A DNA stretch of 64,000 bases, taken from positions 1 through 64,000 of the forward strand of contig NZ_FWXI01000003.1 of the NCBI RefSeq assembly GCF_900176355.1. The letters are read 5' to 3'. Positions within the stretch are counted from its first letter, which is position 1. Each line of letters starts with the position of its first letter. The notes under the pieces are model-generated. The model was not told the DNA's origin. It made no database searches and saw nothing but the letters and a program-made list of their open reading frames with translations. Below are positions 24,808 through 33,786 of the stretch, piece by piece. The position numbers were made by a program, and so were the translations under genes. Source of the DNA: Sporomusa malonica (lineage in GTDB: Bacteria > Bacillota > Negativicutes > Sporomusales > Sporomusaceae).

Positions 24808-24861
24808 AGAATATCATATAGTTATGTAGAATTTATGAACAATTTACGAAGATGTTGTGAA
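24808..24861 (-). promoter_or_regulatory. 11-bp direct-repeat promoter (Cache chemoreceptor)
   Basis: Plus-strand TGTA 24825, TGAA 24836, CGAA 24847, TGAA 24858; -10 TATTCT at 24808-24813. Confidence 0.7.
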
Positions 24862-24885
24862 CGGTGCGGAGAAATTTTTACACAC

Positions 24886-24919
24886 AAATGCCCTGCACTT
24901 CACTATTGCAGGGCATTTG
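24886..24919 (-). terminator. Terminator of the DUF3084 gene
   Basis: AAATGCCCTGCA with complement TGCAGGGCATTT, downstream of the stop at 24991. Confidence 0.8.
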
Positions 24920-24990
24920 CTGAACTTTACCGTATAAACTCGCTGGGTGCCACCGTGATACCGGTATGTTCGCTCATTAAGATGGTATTT

Positions 24991-26211
24991 TTATGGATGT
25001 TCTATAACAATCTTGATTTCTAACGGACCAGCCACAGAAGTATCTGCAAGGGTAACCGCGCGTAACTGCACGATGCCCACCTTCTTCTCAAGCTGGTTTA
25101 CCACATTGAATAGTTCAGTACCACTGATTGAGCCTACTGTACCCTGCAGAGGATCAGACAGTACACCTTTTTCTACGGCGATGCTGTTCACTTGCTGTAA
25201 GAACTGTAATACAACCGGCTCTATACCGCCTCTATTTTCTTGTACGTTAATCGTAGTTTTAGCAATCGTTTCGCCCTTAGCGAAGATTCGTTTGTTGGGA
25301 TAAACCTCCAGATACGCAATGACCGCTTCATCCCCTACTGTATTCTCGTGGGCAACAATCCGCACTACCATACTGCTATCAGACTTTTGCAAAGCCTTGG
25401 TTGCATTCTGAAAGTCGGCTTGACTAATCCATAGCATTTCAGTCTCTGTATCCTGCTTTCCTATTTGCTGCAGAACTTTCCGATTGGTCTCAGAAATAAC
25501 ACGCAGCAATTGATTTTGTACTTGCCCAACCGAGGTGTCTATAACCGCGGTAGCTAATACCTCATTGGCTCTGTAGAGCACAGTTTCAGCTCGCAGGTAT
25601 TTAATACCAGAGCTCAGCTGAGCTGTTGTCTTCGATAGTCTATCAACATCACTATTAAGAGTGTCTCGCACCCTGCTCAAATCAGCAATACGGGTATCTA
25701 ATTTTGCTTTGGTTGCTTCAAGGTCTGCAATATCCGACTTGGCTTGCGCTAAATCCACCTGTCCTTTACTCAGTGCTGCCATTGTTTGATCATGCTGTTC
25801 AAGCGCGCTGGCCAACTCTGTTCTTGAATGGGAAAGCTGAATGGTTACGGAATTGATTTTGTTTACAAGATTGCTGTATTCCTCTTCTTTTGATTGTAAA
25901 ACAAGGTGATTGGCTTCAAGTTGTTGGTTCTTTTGGACAACCTCGGAAGAAAGCGTTGTCAGTTCTGTACGCAGTTTCTCCATACCGAATAAGGCTGTCC
26001 TCACATCGTAGGATACAATGGTTAGGATGATAAGGGTAGATGCGGTAATCAGAATCCCGGTTGTTACAGCCACGATAATCGAGGTGTATTTGGGCCGCAG
26101 TCCAAACAAAGACAGCTTCTTTTTTCCCACCTTAGTACCAATCTTGTCACCAATATAGGCGATAGCGCCGCCCATGACACCCAGTATAGCGATAAGTACC
26201 AGACCAAACAT
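24991..26211 (-). CDS. DUF3084 protein with two membrane helices and long coiled coil
   Basis: 406-residue protein. Helix 1 is at about 1-20 (MFGLVLIAILGVMGGAIAYI), with the DUF3084 signature DKIGTKVGKKKLSLFGLRPK between the helices. Helix 2 is near 43-68, a ~130-residue coiled coil (about 75-205) follows, then a C-terminal globular domain. Family members occur in Negativicutes and cyanobacteria; the fold suggests an envelope tether or scaffold. ATG at 26211 follows AAGGGG. Confidence 0.85.
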   Translation of the reverse strand: MFGLVLIAILGVMGGAIAYIGDKIGTKVGKKKLSLFGLRPKYTSIIVAVTTGILITASTLIILTIVSYDVRTALFGMEKLRTELTTLSSEVVQKNQQLEANHLVLQSKEEEYSNLVNKINSVTIQLSHSRTELASALEQHDQTMAALSKGQVDLAQAKSDIADLEATKAKLDTRIADLSRVRDTLNSDVDRLSKTTAQLSSGIKYLRAETVLYRANEVLATAVIDTSVGQVQNQLLRVISETNRKVLQQIGKQDTETEMLWISQADFQNATKALQKSDSSMVVRIVAHENTVGDEAVIAYLEVYPNKRIFAKGETIAKTTINVQENRGGIEPVVLQFLQQVNSIAVEKGVLSDPLQGTVGSISGTELFNVVNQLEKKVGIVQLRAVTLADTSVAGPLEIKIVIEHP

Positions 26212-26335
26212 AGAAATCCCCTTCCTCAATAATGATTGCAGCACCAAACACCACGAGGTAAAAGGGATTCTTGTTACCCACTAAGAATAACCCATTTTGT
26301 CCATCGTTTAATACTGACGTTAAAAACCTTTATTA

Positions 26336-26369
26336 GTAAAGAGGCTCCGGTTTGCCGGAGCCTCTTTAC
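26336..26369. terminator. Terminator of the SLH porin gene
   Basis: GTAAAGAGGCTCCGG with perfect complement and TTTG loop, adjacent to the porin stop codon. Confidence 0.9.
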
Positions 26370-26372
26370 TTT

Positions 26373-27515
26373 TTAGAATTTAACGTTTACAGTAGCTTTG
26401 GTTTGATTGCCAGCTACGTCCAGATTCTTATAATCAAGCTCAAGATTTACGTTCTTCGCCAAATCCCTGCCATAAGTAACTTGGAGTCCTTTGTCTTTCT
26501 GGCTACTGTTGCCAAAACCGGTAGAAGTGGTGCCGGCAAAGTTAAAGCCCGATTGTTCTGGTAGGGCATTAGCATCAAAGTTAATATAACTTACCCGCGC
26601 ACCTAAGATATCTGTACCGACACGGTAGGCATTGGCTTTCTGCGAAACATTACGGACATATTCTGCTCCCACTTTTTTACCGAACACGCTGACATCTGTG
26701 CTTAAGGCAGCATACTCGTTTGCCGTACCTATGTTATCAATTTTGAGATAATCAGCCGCCACGTTGGTTCCAAAGAGTTGGTTCTGATATTCTGCGGCCT
26801 GAACGCTGGTGTCGCCGCTATTATCATAGGCTACCGTCAGACCACCTAACTTTGCCTTGGCACCCGTAATCGCAGCGCCATCAACTTCATAGGAGTTATA
26901 CAGAAGACCTTGGCCAAGTTTAAGGTCTTGTTTACCTAAAACAGTGTCAACAGCTCCTAGCTTAGTTTCTATGTTAAACCGGTCAATGCTGGGAGAACCA
27001 AAATTATCAAGAGAAGTCTTGTCTATTCCATCAGCGTCAGCTGTGGTTAAACGGGCATTTAACTTGGTATCCTCATTAATTTTGCCTGTTGCACCGAGAC
27101 GGAAACGATAGGACGTATCTTCGGTGTTATTGTCATATTGAACGCGCGCTTCGCCACTGAATTTGATTTGATTGTCCAATTGTTTTTGGATACCGTCAAC
27201 TTTAACTCCCAGGCTGTTAAGTTCAGTAGCAAATTCACTTGCTAATTTATCCACAATTACTTTTTGGTCAACGGTAGAAACTTTACCCATTGCGCTGGCC
27301 ACGATTTGCGCCATCTCATAACGAGTAAGCGTCTTGTCCCCTTTGAAGGTTCCATCGCCATAGCCGCTGACAATACCGGTAGCAGCTAGTTTATTTACGG
27401 CATCGTAAGCCCAGTGCTTTGTGGGAACATCGGCAAAGGGATTCGCGAACGCCGGTACAGCGAAAGCCACCGTCAGAGCGGTGCAAATAGCAGTCTTTAA
27501 CAACTTCTTTTTCAT
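26373..27515 (-). CDS. SLH-domain outer-membrane porin, OmpM type (380 aa)
   Basis: Outer-membrane beta-barrel tethered to the cell wall, characteristic of Negativicutes. Signal peptide is about 1-24 (cleavage after AFA), one SLH domain at about 25-80 (FADVPTKHWAYDAVNKLAAT, GYGDGTFKGDKTLTRYEMAQ), a coiled coil near 85-112, then a ~265-residue barrel ending in the aromatic KF typical of outer-membrane proteins. SLH binds polyaminated peptidoglycan in this group. It has the longest conventional regulon promoter (five repeats), so porin level is linked to the metal/envelope response. Confidence 0.93.
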   Translation of the reverse strand: MKKKLLKTAICTALTVAFAVPAFANPFADVPTKHWAYDAVNKLAATGIVSGYGDGTFKGDKTLTRYEMAQIVASAMGKVSTVDQKVIVDKLASEFATELNSLGVKVDGIQKQLDNQIKFSGEARVQYDNNTEDTSYRFRLGATGKINEDTKLNARLTTADADGIDKTSLDNFGSPSIDRFNIETKLGAVDTVLGKQDLKLGQGLLYNSYEVDGAAITGAKAKLGGLTVAYDNSGDTSVQAAEYQNQLFGTNVAADYLKIDNIGTANEYAALSTDVSVFGKKVGAEYVRNVSQKANAYRVGTDILGARVSYINFDANALPEQSGFNFAGTTSTGFGNSSQKDKGLQVTYGRDLAKNVNLELDYKNLDVAGNQTKATVNVKF

Positions 27516-27715
27516 TTGTATTCCTCCAGTTAATTTGATTAATAATGTGTAAACTCAAGTCTTACGTTTTACGCTATTAGACTTGTTTCCGACTTGCGGA
27601 ATGCATGTTTACATTCACCTTGGGTTAGCCCCCCTTGATGCTAATGAAAGCTTCACTCTCTTCTTCACTGGCATTTACCCTCAGGGAACTGTGGAATTTC
27701 CCAGGCGATGTATTC

Positions 27716-27780
27716 ATAATACCAAGTTATTATGAATATCCCATGAATTTCCTATGAATAAATTATGTTATCTTTATGAA
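27716..27780 (-). promoter_or_regulatory. 11-bp direct-repeat promoter, five copies (porin)
   Basis: Plus-strand TGAA at 27733, 27744, 27755, TGTT at 27766, TGAA at 27777; -10 TATTAT at 27716-27721. The leader to the porin ATG is about 200 nt. Back-to-back with a plus-strand copy for the gene at 27907. Confidence 0.85.
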
Positions 27781-27815
27781 GTGTGTTCTGTTGTACTCCC
27801 AAAAAACACAATTTC

Positions 27816-27858
27816 TTCACAGGTTATTCATGATAACTTCATAATAGTTCGTTATAAT
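27816..27858 (+). promoter_or_regulatory. 11-bp direct-repeat promoter on the plus strand
   Basis: TTCA at 27816, 27827 and 27838, then TATAAT at 27853-27858. The motif is reversed together with the gene direction, which shows it is directional. Confidence 0.85.
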
Positions 27859-27906
27859 TAGCCCATGGAAATATACTTCATACATATATCTAAGGGAGGC
27901 TTCACA

Positions 27907-28443
27907 ATGAAAAAGATAGCAGGGATTCTAGTTTCTTCGTTGCTCTTATTACCGCTTGCTGCAGATGCTTCCATCAGCACAAAGGTCAATTCTTCTAATA
28001 CTACCTACGTTAGCCAAATAACTAATATCGGTCCGTGGAGTTCGATGAAAGTACAATACACAAATGACAAAACCTTACCCACTCTTACGCTGACCAAAAC
28101 CGACTCCAGGGATTATTTGTTTTCTGATAAAACACAACTGGTTACTGATGGAGTGGCTTCTGATTTGAAACTCATGGCTACATACCGGAATCCTACAAAC
28201 TACAGAACACAAACCAGTAGCCTTGGTCGCTACGAATTTAACCAAGAGCAAATAGCTAACATCCAAAACGCCAAAAACGTTTCGCTACAAGTTTCTTTCC
28301 GCAACACGAGTACAATAACTTGGAAGATTTCAGAAAAAGTGCTGAATGAATGGAAAGAAGTCTTATCTAGAGGACAAAGTCAAGTTTCTTTGCAAAATAC
28401 TTCCCTTGGCATGAATAATCACGCTGCACATCATGGTGGCTAA
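27907..28443 (+). CDS. Secreted protein of unknown function with His-rich end (178 aa)
   Basis: Signal peptide about 1-20 (GILVSSLLLLPLAADA). The mature part looks beta-rich, Thr/Ser/Asn-rich (TKVNSSNTTYVSQITNIGPW, TLPTLTLTKTDSRDYLF) and ends NNHAAHHGG, a His tail also seen in other exported proteins here. ATG at 27907 follows AAGGGAGG by 7 nt. It shares a divergent intergenic region with the porin and has its own regulon promoter. No family recognised. Confidence 0.8.
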   Translation: MKKIAGILVSSLLLLPLAADASISTKVNSSNTTYVSQITNIGPWSSMKVQYTNDKTLPTLTLTKTDSRDYLFSDKTQLVTDGVASDLKLMATYRNPTNYRTQTSSLGRYEFNQEQIANIQNAKNVSLQVSFRNTSTITWKISEKVLNEWKEVLSRGQSQVSLQNTSLGMNNHAAHHGG

Positions 28444-28511
28444 CTAATAACGCAAGAGACAATTCCCCTTGCCTGTGCCCTAGGTTTCTTACTTAACCAG
28501 CTTCTAATTAT

Positions 28512-28552
28512 AAATGCCCCAAGCTTTCGCAAATGAAAGCTTGGGGCATTTA
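28512..28552 (+). terminator. Terminator of the gene at 27907
   Basis: AAATGCCCCAAGCTTTC with near-perfect complement. A near-identical hairpin is at 29401-29438. Confidence 0.9.
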
Positions 28553-28716
28553 AGTACCCTTCCACGTAACAAAGCAATACAACAATAGTGTTACCTGAGT
28601 TTTCATTCCGCAACGCCAACTGTGGATACTAACACGAGGCTTCCTAACATAGCAAGGTTAAGGATCGCAGATCGGTTGCCAATGCAAATAGTGTCAAAGA
28701 GAAGCTTGAACGGATT

Positions 28717-29169
28717 CTAGTGCTTACAGCTCTCGGCATAGCAATCTAACCGAGCAAGTACCACAGTGAGAACTAGACCATATGTCATTGCGGTGAAAAG
28801 GTGTGATAAATTTGATTCCGGCGTAGCGTGTTCCAACATGGGTATATGAAAAATTGTACCTAAGGTGTGGATTATAACCCAGACTGCCGCCCCATAGGTA
28901 GAGCCTGAAATTAGCGGATAACTGTATTTTAATTTTGGGAGCAAATACACAAATACAATACCCAGCAGACCTGCAACCGCTATTTGAAGTACCTGCGCGA
29001 AGATTTCTTCCCGCATCGATTCCGGAAAGTCACCCCATACCACTATTGCTGCTATATCGAGATATCTAACCTTGGCGATACCGAGTGTATAGGATATCAA
29101 ATTTAGCACAGCCATTACAACCCCAGCGATTGTCCCTGCCAGATAACCCCTCACGAACTTGTTTTGCAT
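28717..29169 (-). CDS. Four-helix membrane protein, YqhR/DUF6789-like (150 aa)
   Basis: Integral membrane protein with four helices at about 10-30, 62-80, 88-110 and 122-142. The first helix carries a Gly/Ala motif (GYLAGTIAGVVMAVLNLISY) like that of the protein at 37249, to which it is distantly similar in size and layout. The region IIHTLGTIFHIPML and the last helices hold His and Glu that face the membrane. ATG at 29169 follows GAGG by 8 nt. Function unknown; family label tentative. Confidence 0.7.
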   Translation of the reverse strand: MQNKFVRGYLAGTIAGVVMAVLNLISYTLGIAKVRYLDIAAIVVWGDFPESMREEIFAQVLQIAVAGLLGIVFVYLLPKLKYSYPLISGSTYGAAVWVIIHTLGTIFHIPMLEHATPESNLSHLFTAMTYGLVLTVVLARLDCYAESCKH

Positions 29170-29400
29170 CCTTACCACCTCTGCTCTCTTTTTTCACCAG
29201 GGCCTAATCTATTGCAAAATTCACTCTGGTTCCCTCAAAAACCCGGATAGTGGGTAAATATCCCTATGGTTTAGTATTACGATTCCCAAATTAATTATTT
29301 TTGCAATAAACTATGTTTGCCTTTCGATAAATTTGCCAACAGGCACTTCCACTCACTTTGTTTATGCTCTTCTTCTTACACTACTGGCCTTTTCTAAATA

Positions 29401-29438
29401 AAACGCCCCAAGCTTTTGAATGAAAGCTTGGGGCATCT
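29401..29438 (-). terminator. Terminator of the NlpC/P60 gene at 29459
   Basis: GCCCCAAGCTTTTGAATGAAAG with complement, a copy of the hairpin at 28512. Confidence 0.85.
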
Positions 29439-29458
29439 CACTAGAATATAAAAACTTC

Positions 29459-30148
29459 TTACCGCAAAACCCGCCGGGCACCAATATACCGCGGGCCCCA
29501 GTACGAGCTGTCAAGACGGTCAATGGCTATACCACGACTGGATGATGCGCTAATAAACTTGCCGTCGCCAAGGTAAATACCATTATGTGACGGGCCAGGC
29601 TCATAAGTGCTGAAAAAGACCAAGTCGCCTGGCTGCAGTTGACTTCTTGTGACCGGCAGCCCTACTCCAAACTGAACATCGGCCGTCCTTGGCAAGGAAA
29701 TGCCGTTCAGACCAAATACATATTGGGTAAAGCCCGAGCAGTCAAACCCATTGGGGGTGGTGCCACCCCATAGATAAGGAACTCCTTGCTGACGCTTGGC
29801 TGTTGCCAAAATGCGGCTAACGGCGATACTGTCACCACGTCCTCGGCTTACCGGCGTACCGGGTAGCCTGAGTGCACTCCAGGTAGCTTCACCAACGATA
29901 CCGTCGGCTTCCAAGCCCCGGTCAGCCTGGATGGCCTTGACCGCCGCTTCGGTTTGACTACCAAAGGCACCGTCGGCACCGCCGACGCTATATCCCAAGC
30001 TTTGCAGCCTCTCTTGCAACAGAACCACATCAGAGCCACTGTCTCCCCACCGGAGGGCAGCTGCTTCTGCACTACCCATCAGCAGCCCACTCGTAAGTAC
30101 AACCAATAATGCTTTTTTTGCTGCTTTTTTCCATGAGCCTTTTATCAA
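29459..30148 (-). CDS. Secreted NlpC/P60 peptidoglycan endopeptidase with PG-binding domain
   Basis: Cell-wall hydrolase (229 aa). Signal peptide is about 1-27 (ALLVVLTSGLLMGSAEA), a PG_binding_1 domain at about 30-90 (LQERLQSLGYSVGGADGAFG), an NlpC/P60 domain at about 105-228 with catalytic Cys in GFDCSGF and His in GPSHNGIYLG. It should cut gamma-D-Glu-diamino acid stem-peptide bonds. TTG at 30148 after GAGAGGCGG is the start. The frame is open to 30289, but that part is the c-di-AMP riboswitch. Regulated by c-di-AMP, as is common for such hydrolases. Confidence 0.9.
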   Translation of the reverse strand: MIKGSWKKAAKKALLVVLTSGLLMGSAEAAALRWGDSGSDVVLLQERLQSLGYSVGGADGAFGSQTEAAVKAIQADRGLEADGIVGEATWSALRLPGTPVSRGRGDSIAVSRILATAKRQQGVPYLWGGTTPNGFDCSGFTQYVFGLNGISLPRTADVQFGVGLPVTRSQLQPGDLVFFSTYEPGPSHNGIYLGDGKFISASSSRGIAIDRLDSSYWGPRYIGARRVLR

Positions 30149-30159
30149 ATTCGAACCGC

Positions 30160-30270
30160 CTCTCGTCGCCTCCGGAGTTAGCTGCCGGGTTAGGGCCAGG
30201 CTTAGCCCTGCGCTACTGCGCTTCACCCCAAATGAAAGGGTCCTCCGTACCTGTCCAGGATTCGGCGTAT
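30160..30270 (-). ncRNA. c-di-AMP riboswitch (ydaO/yuaA type)
   Basis: On the minus strand the conserved blocks CGCCGAATCCTG, ACAGGTACGGAGGACCC, GGGGTGAA, and CCGGCAGCTAACTCCGGAGG occur in order with the usual spacing of the ydaO aptamer. It sits in the leader of the NlpC/P60 gene, a classical target. In known cases c-di-AMP binding turns expression off. Confidence 0.92.
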
Positions 30271-30466
30271 TTAATGGACCTAATGTCACCTCCTTCCTAG
30301 TGCATTATAACTAAATTCGCCTAAATTCGACAAGGCCTCTTTTGCCTGGTGCACCGTTTTGGCGAACCTTACCAAAGGATATTGGCTTGGTTGTGGCGAA
30401 TATCCTGATATACGGTAAAAAAAGAATACCGTTTGACTTTAGCTAAAACTAGAAAGCAGGAACCTA

Positions 30467-31162
30467 ATGTTCAAACGCAAACTATGTAAAACATTAACCT
30501 TAAGTCTCCTGACTCTATCTCTTGTTACAACATCATGGGGGGGAGCCTGGGCCACCGCTCATGCGGCTGCCGCTGATGAGCAAGCTTTGGAAATCACTGC
30601 GCCTAGCACGGGAACAACAAATACTATTCTCGGGGGAATATTGGCGATAGGTCTCATCGCTGCCCTAACCAACCAAGGCGACAAAGCCGATAGTGCTGCC
30701 CCAGCGAAAGGCACAGCGCCTGCGTCCCCACCAGCAACTAATCCAACACCCTCTGCACCAAAAGCACCTCAGGTTAGCGGTGTCACTGCCGACGAACAAC
30801 TCGCCGTTAATTTATTAAATGCTGATCGCGCCGCTAACGGACTGCCGCCGCTTAAACTCAACCTAGCGGTAACTGCAGTCGCTCGGCAGCATGCGCAGGA
30901 CCAAATCGACCGGAACTTCTTTGCCCACGTCAATCCTGACGGCAAGTCTCCCTTTGACCGGATGCGCAGCGCCGGTATCTCCTTCGGCTATGCTGGCGAG
31001 AATTTAGCCATTAACCGTAACGTCACTGCGGCCGAACAAGCCTTCATGAACAGCCCCGGCCACAGAGCGAATATCCTTAATGCCAAATATAAACAAGTTG
31101 GTATTGGTGTGCGCTATAGCCCCCAAGGCTCTGTTTATGTAGTACAAAAATTTATTGACTAG
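30467..31162 (+). CDS. Secreted CAP/SCP-domain protein (YkwD-like, 231 aa)
   Basis: Exported protein with signal peptide about 1-34 (SLLTLSLVTTSWGGAWATAHA), a Pro/Ala/Thr linker (about 75-105), and a C-terminal CAP domain (about 110-231) with LNADRAANGLPPLKLN, FAHVNPDGKSPFDRM, GYAGENLA and SPGHRANILN. These bear the usual His/Glu cavity residues. Bacterial CAP proteins occur on spores and cell surfaces; the activity is not settled. Ribosome site GCAGGA before ATG. Confidence 0.9.
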   Translation: MFKRKLCKTLTLSLLTLSLVTTSWGGAWATAHAAAADEQALEITAPSTGTTNTILGGILAIGLIAALTNQGDKADSAAPAKGTAPASPPATNPTPSAPKAPQVSGVTADEQLAVNLLNADRAANGLPPLKLNLAVTAVARQHAQDQIDRNFFAHVNPDGKSPFDRMRSAGISFGYAGENLAINRNVTAAEQAFMNSPGHRANILNAKYKQVGIGVRYSPQGSVYVVQKFID

Positions 31163-31170
31163 CCAGCCTT

Positions 31171-31204
31171 AAAAACCTGTAGGGAATCTTCCTTACAGGT
31201 TTTT
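31171..31204 (+). terminator. Terminator of the CAP gene
   Basis: AAAAACCTGTAGGGAA with complement TTCCTTACAGGTTTTT. Confidence 0.9.
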
Positions 31205-31521
31205 CATTGTCCTGTAAAAAAGTATAACTTTCCGTCTGGATAAGGCAACATTACCCAAAGGGCACAGGCGGCTTTCCGCTTTCGCTAAGGCTCGGCGCAA
31301 GCCGTGTTTTCTTTATCCGATGACTAAGTCGCTCTAAGACTCCCGCTTCTACAAGCGGGAGTTAAGAGCGTCTAAGTCCCTGGATAAGGTCGACTAAACT
31401 TCAGATGGGGTTAAAACCCCACCTGAAGCTAAGTCTTTCTTTATCTGGCTTAATATACTTTGGCATATAAATTGTAAAACCAGGTCAAGCTACCAGTAAT
31501 TATCTGTTCACGAGGTGACTT
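31205..31521. other. Gene-free region with structured repeats
   Basis: Holds one copy of a ~105-bp repeat (31209-31316) and two strong hairpins: ACTCCCGCTT/AAGCGGGAGT near 31340-31363 and CTTCAGATGGGG/CCCCACCTGAAG near 31399-31426, flanked by repeated GACTAAG/CTAAGTC words. No coding frame is credible. Confidence 0.7.
31209..31316 (+). repeat. ~105-bp dispersed repeat, copy 1
   Basis: Contains AAAGTATAACTTTCC, TCTGGATAAGG, CTTTCGCTAAGGCTCGGCG and GCCGTGTTTTCTTTAT. An inverted copy is at 43980-44070. Neither encodes a protein. Confidence 0.85.
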
Positions 31522-32658
31522 ATGCGAATTCTACGTTTATTTGCTATTGTTTCCGTGATGATACTAGCGTCACTAAACGCCAGTAATAGTGTAGCAGCGC
31601 CAGTTGATAGCGCCACAGAAGTAAACGACGGTTTTGTGACAATCACAGATACAATGGGCAAAATTATCTTTCAAACTGGCCTTGCCGTCCATCCTGGTGA
31701 TGAATTTATTGATGAGGATAACCGGGTCTATGTTGTTACTGCCGTTCTAGGTACAACTGCAACAGCCGAATATGTGCGTGAGGAGTCTTTTAGCAGCCTA
31801 TGGCCGCAAACTGTACCTGTGCAAGCACCCGCACAGCCGGCAAGTCAACTGGTGAGTATCTATCATACACACACAGATGAATCCTATATTCCTACCGACG
31901 GTAAAGCTACCGTCAAGGGTGACGGTAGCATCCTGCTTGTCGGAGAAGCCTTTAGTAAACGATTGTCTGAACTTGGCTATCAGACCAATCATGACAAAAC
32001 CCTTCACGACCCCCATGACGCCAATGCTTATCAGCGCTCGCGGCGCACTGTAATGAAACTCCTTCAACAGCAGCCAGCCGCACTATTTGATATCCATCGC
32101 GACAGCGCGCCAGCCAAAATATATAACTTTCAAGTCAACGGCCAGGACGCAACCAAAATATTATTAGTCGTTGGCCGCCAAAATCAAACTATCAATACCA
32201 CTATGAATTATGCTAAAACCATTAAAGCAGCGGCTGATGACAAATACAAAGGGTTAGTACGTGGTATCTTTATCGCTAAAGGCGGCTATAACCAAGACTT
32301 AAACCCTCGTAGTATCCTTGTTGAAATTGGCACCCAGTACAATAACCGGGAAGCCGCCGACCGCAGCGCCGCTCTATTTGCTGATGTAGTCCCTTCTTTT
32401 CTTGTACCCACCACTCAGGCTCCAGCGGGTCAAGCTCCGGTTGCTCAAGCAACACCTTCGGTATCACCAGATATTGCTGCCAACAATGATCCCGGTCCAC
32501 GCCAAGATACCCTCCTTATCATTGGCGCATTAGTTGCGGGTACAGGTGCTTTCCTTTTTCTTAGTACAGGCAGTTTTAAAGAAGCCAAATCCAAACTCCT
32601 CCGTTTCGGTAAATATGAGTTTGGTGACATCTTCCGATCATGGAAAAAACGAAAATAA
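31522..32658 (+). CDS. spoIIP: Stage II sporulation protein P (SpoIIP)
   Basis: Peptidoglycan amidase/endopeptidase of the engulfment machinery (with SpoIID/SpoIIM). 378 residues: signal or anchor about 1-26, an N-terminal module (about 37-95), and the SpoIIP catalytic domain (about 110-300) with IYHTHTDESY (zinc His/Glu), FDIHRDS and VEIGTQYNNREAADRSAALF. A second membrane helix is near 332-350 with a basic tail. ATG follows GAGGTGA. Its presence points to an endospore former. The N-terminal module resembles the small protein encoded just downstream. Confidence 0.92.
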   Translation: MRILRLFAIVSVMILASLNASNSVAAPVDSATEVNDGFVTITDTMGKIIFQTGLAVHPGDEFIDEDNRVYVVTAVLGTTATAEYVREESFSSLWPQTVPVQAPAQPASQLVSIYHTHTDESYIPTDGKATVKGDGSILLVGEAFSKRLSELGYQTNHDKTLHDPHDANAYQRSRRTVMKLLQQQPAALFDIHRDSAPAKIYNFQVNGQDATKILLVVGRQNQTINTTMNYAKTIKAAADDKYKGLVRGIFIAKGGYNQDLNPRSILVEIGTQYNNREAADRSAALFADVVPSFLVPTTQAPAGQAPVAQATPSVSPDIAANNDPGPRQDTLLIIGALVAGTGAFLFLSTGSFKEAKSKLLRFGKYEFGDIFRSWKKRK

Positions 32659-32674
32659 TCAGGAGTCGTAAGCC

Positions 32675-32979
32675 ATGAAAAACAGCCGTTTTTTCTGTAT
32701 TCCTCGTTCTACATTAGCAATTGGTGCAATATTGCTTGCCGTAAGCCTTGGCTTTATGTGACAAGCCAACCTGCCACCCCGGAGCAAAAACCACCCGGCA
32801 CCCCAGTCCCCGAGCTATACTTCTTACGTTATCTTAGAGGAAACAACAGGGGAACATTAATGCAAATCTCTGTACCTCCTACCGTAGGTGATGAACTGGT
32901 CACAGACACCAACAAACGCTACACCGTTGTCAAGGTAGAAGAAAATCGGGCTTACGCCCGCTTTGTTGAGGTGATCTGA
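32675..32979 (+). pseudogene. Small exported protein split by a frameshift
   Basis: Frame 1 starts at ATG 32675 after AGGAG and encodes a signal-like segment (STLAIGAILLAVSLGFM), then stops at TGA 32759-32761. From GTG 32758 a second frame runs to 32979 and encodes a domain (GTLMQISVPPTVGDELVTDT, YTVVKVEENRAYARFVEV) resembling the N-terminal module of SpoIIP (GDEFIDEDNRVYVVTAVLG). The second frame has no ribosome site, so the simplest reading is one gene broken by an indel near 32755. Coupled restart at the GTG overlapping the stop is an alternative. Confidence 0.65.
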
Positions 32980-33074
32980 AAAATACCAAAACCCAAATAA
33001 TTACAGGACAAACGCCTTACACGTTTGTCCTGTCTTGCTTTTCAACCTGCCAAGCAGAGCAACTATTTCTTATA

Positions 33075-33755
33075 CTACTTTACCCCTGCCGACTGTGTTC
33101 CCTTTTTTACAATAACTCCGTCCACTGCGGTGTAAACTACGTCGTCTTTAATCCAGCCCTCGATGGTATGTCCAGCAACTACCTGTTTGTTATATCCAGT
33201 AGGATTATGGTCGATCACGGCATATTGAGGACCGTTTTTACCGCTACCCTGCCTCACCATGACTGTTTCGAGGTCCTTATTGATGCGATACGCCTTAGTT
33301 GTGACTCCGTCAACGGCGGTGTATGCTACTCCGTCTTTGATCCAGCCCTCAATGGTTTGGCCACCAATTACCTTTTTGCTATATCCAGTAGGATTACGGT
33401 CGATCACGGCATATTGGGGACCGTTCTTACTGCTGCCTTGCTTCACCATGACTGTTTCAATGTTCCCATTAATGCGATACGCCTTAGCAGTGACTCCGTC
33501 AATGGCGGTATATGCTACGCCGTCTTTGATCCAGCCCTCAATGGTTTGGCCGCCAACTACCTGTTTGTTATATCCAGTAGGATTGAGGTCGACCGTAACA
33601 TATTGGGGACCATTCTTAGTGCTGCCCAGACTAACCATCACTGTTTGGATGTCTGATTTAATTTTGTTAGTTTCCGGGAGAAACTCGTTGGCCGAAGCCA
33701 CACCCGCTACCATCATGCTCATCAGTAAAGTTGCAGTTATAAAAGTCTTTTTCAT
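33075..33755 (-). CDS. Secreted protein made of three 61-residue repeats
   Basis: Signal peptide about 1-22 (FITATLLMSMMVAGVASA) followed by three near-identical ~61-aa units. Each contains NGPQYxxxDxNPTGYxK, the phrase GGQTIEGWIKDGVAYTAVDG and a linker TKAYRIN. Beta-rich, no Cys, possibly an extracellular or spore-surface repeat protein. The repeats are also clear in DNA (about 183-bp periodicity). ATG at 33755 is 8 nt from AAGGAGG; the ATG two codons earlier is too close. Own regulon promoter at 33787. No family recognised. Confidence 0.8.
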   Translation of the reverse strand: MKKTFITATLLMSMMVAGVASANEFLPETNKIKSDIQTVMVSLGSTKNGPQYVTVDLNPTGYNKQVVGGQTIEGWIKDGVAYTAIDGVTAKAYRINGNIETVMVKQGSSKNGPQYAVIDRNPTGYSKKVIGGQTIEGWIKDGVAYTAVDGVTTKAYRINKDLETVMVRQGSGKNGPQYAVIDHNPTGYNKQVVAGHTIEGWIKDDVVYTAVDGVIVKKGTQSAGVK

Positions 33756-33786
33756 TTTCATTACCTCCTTGTTGTTCTTTATCCAT

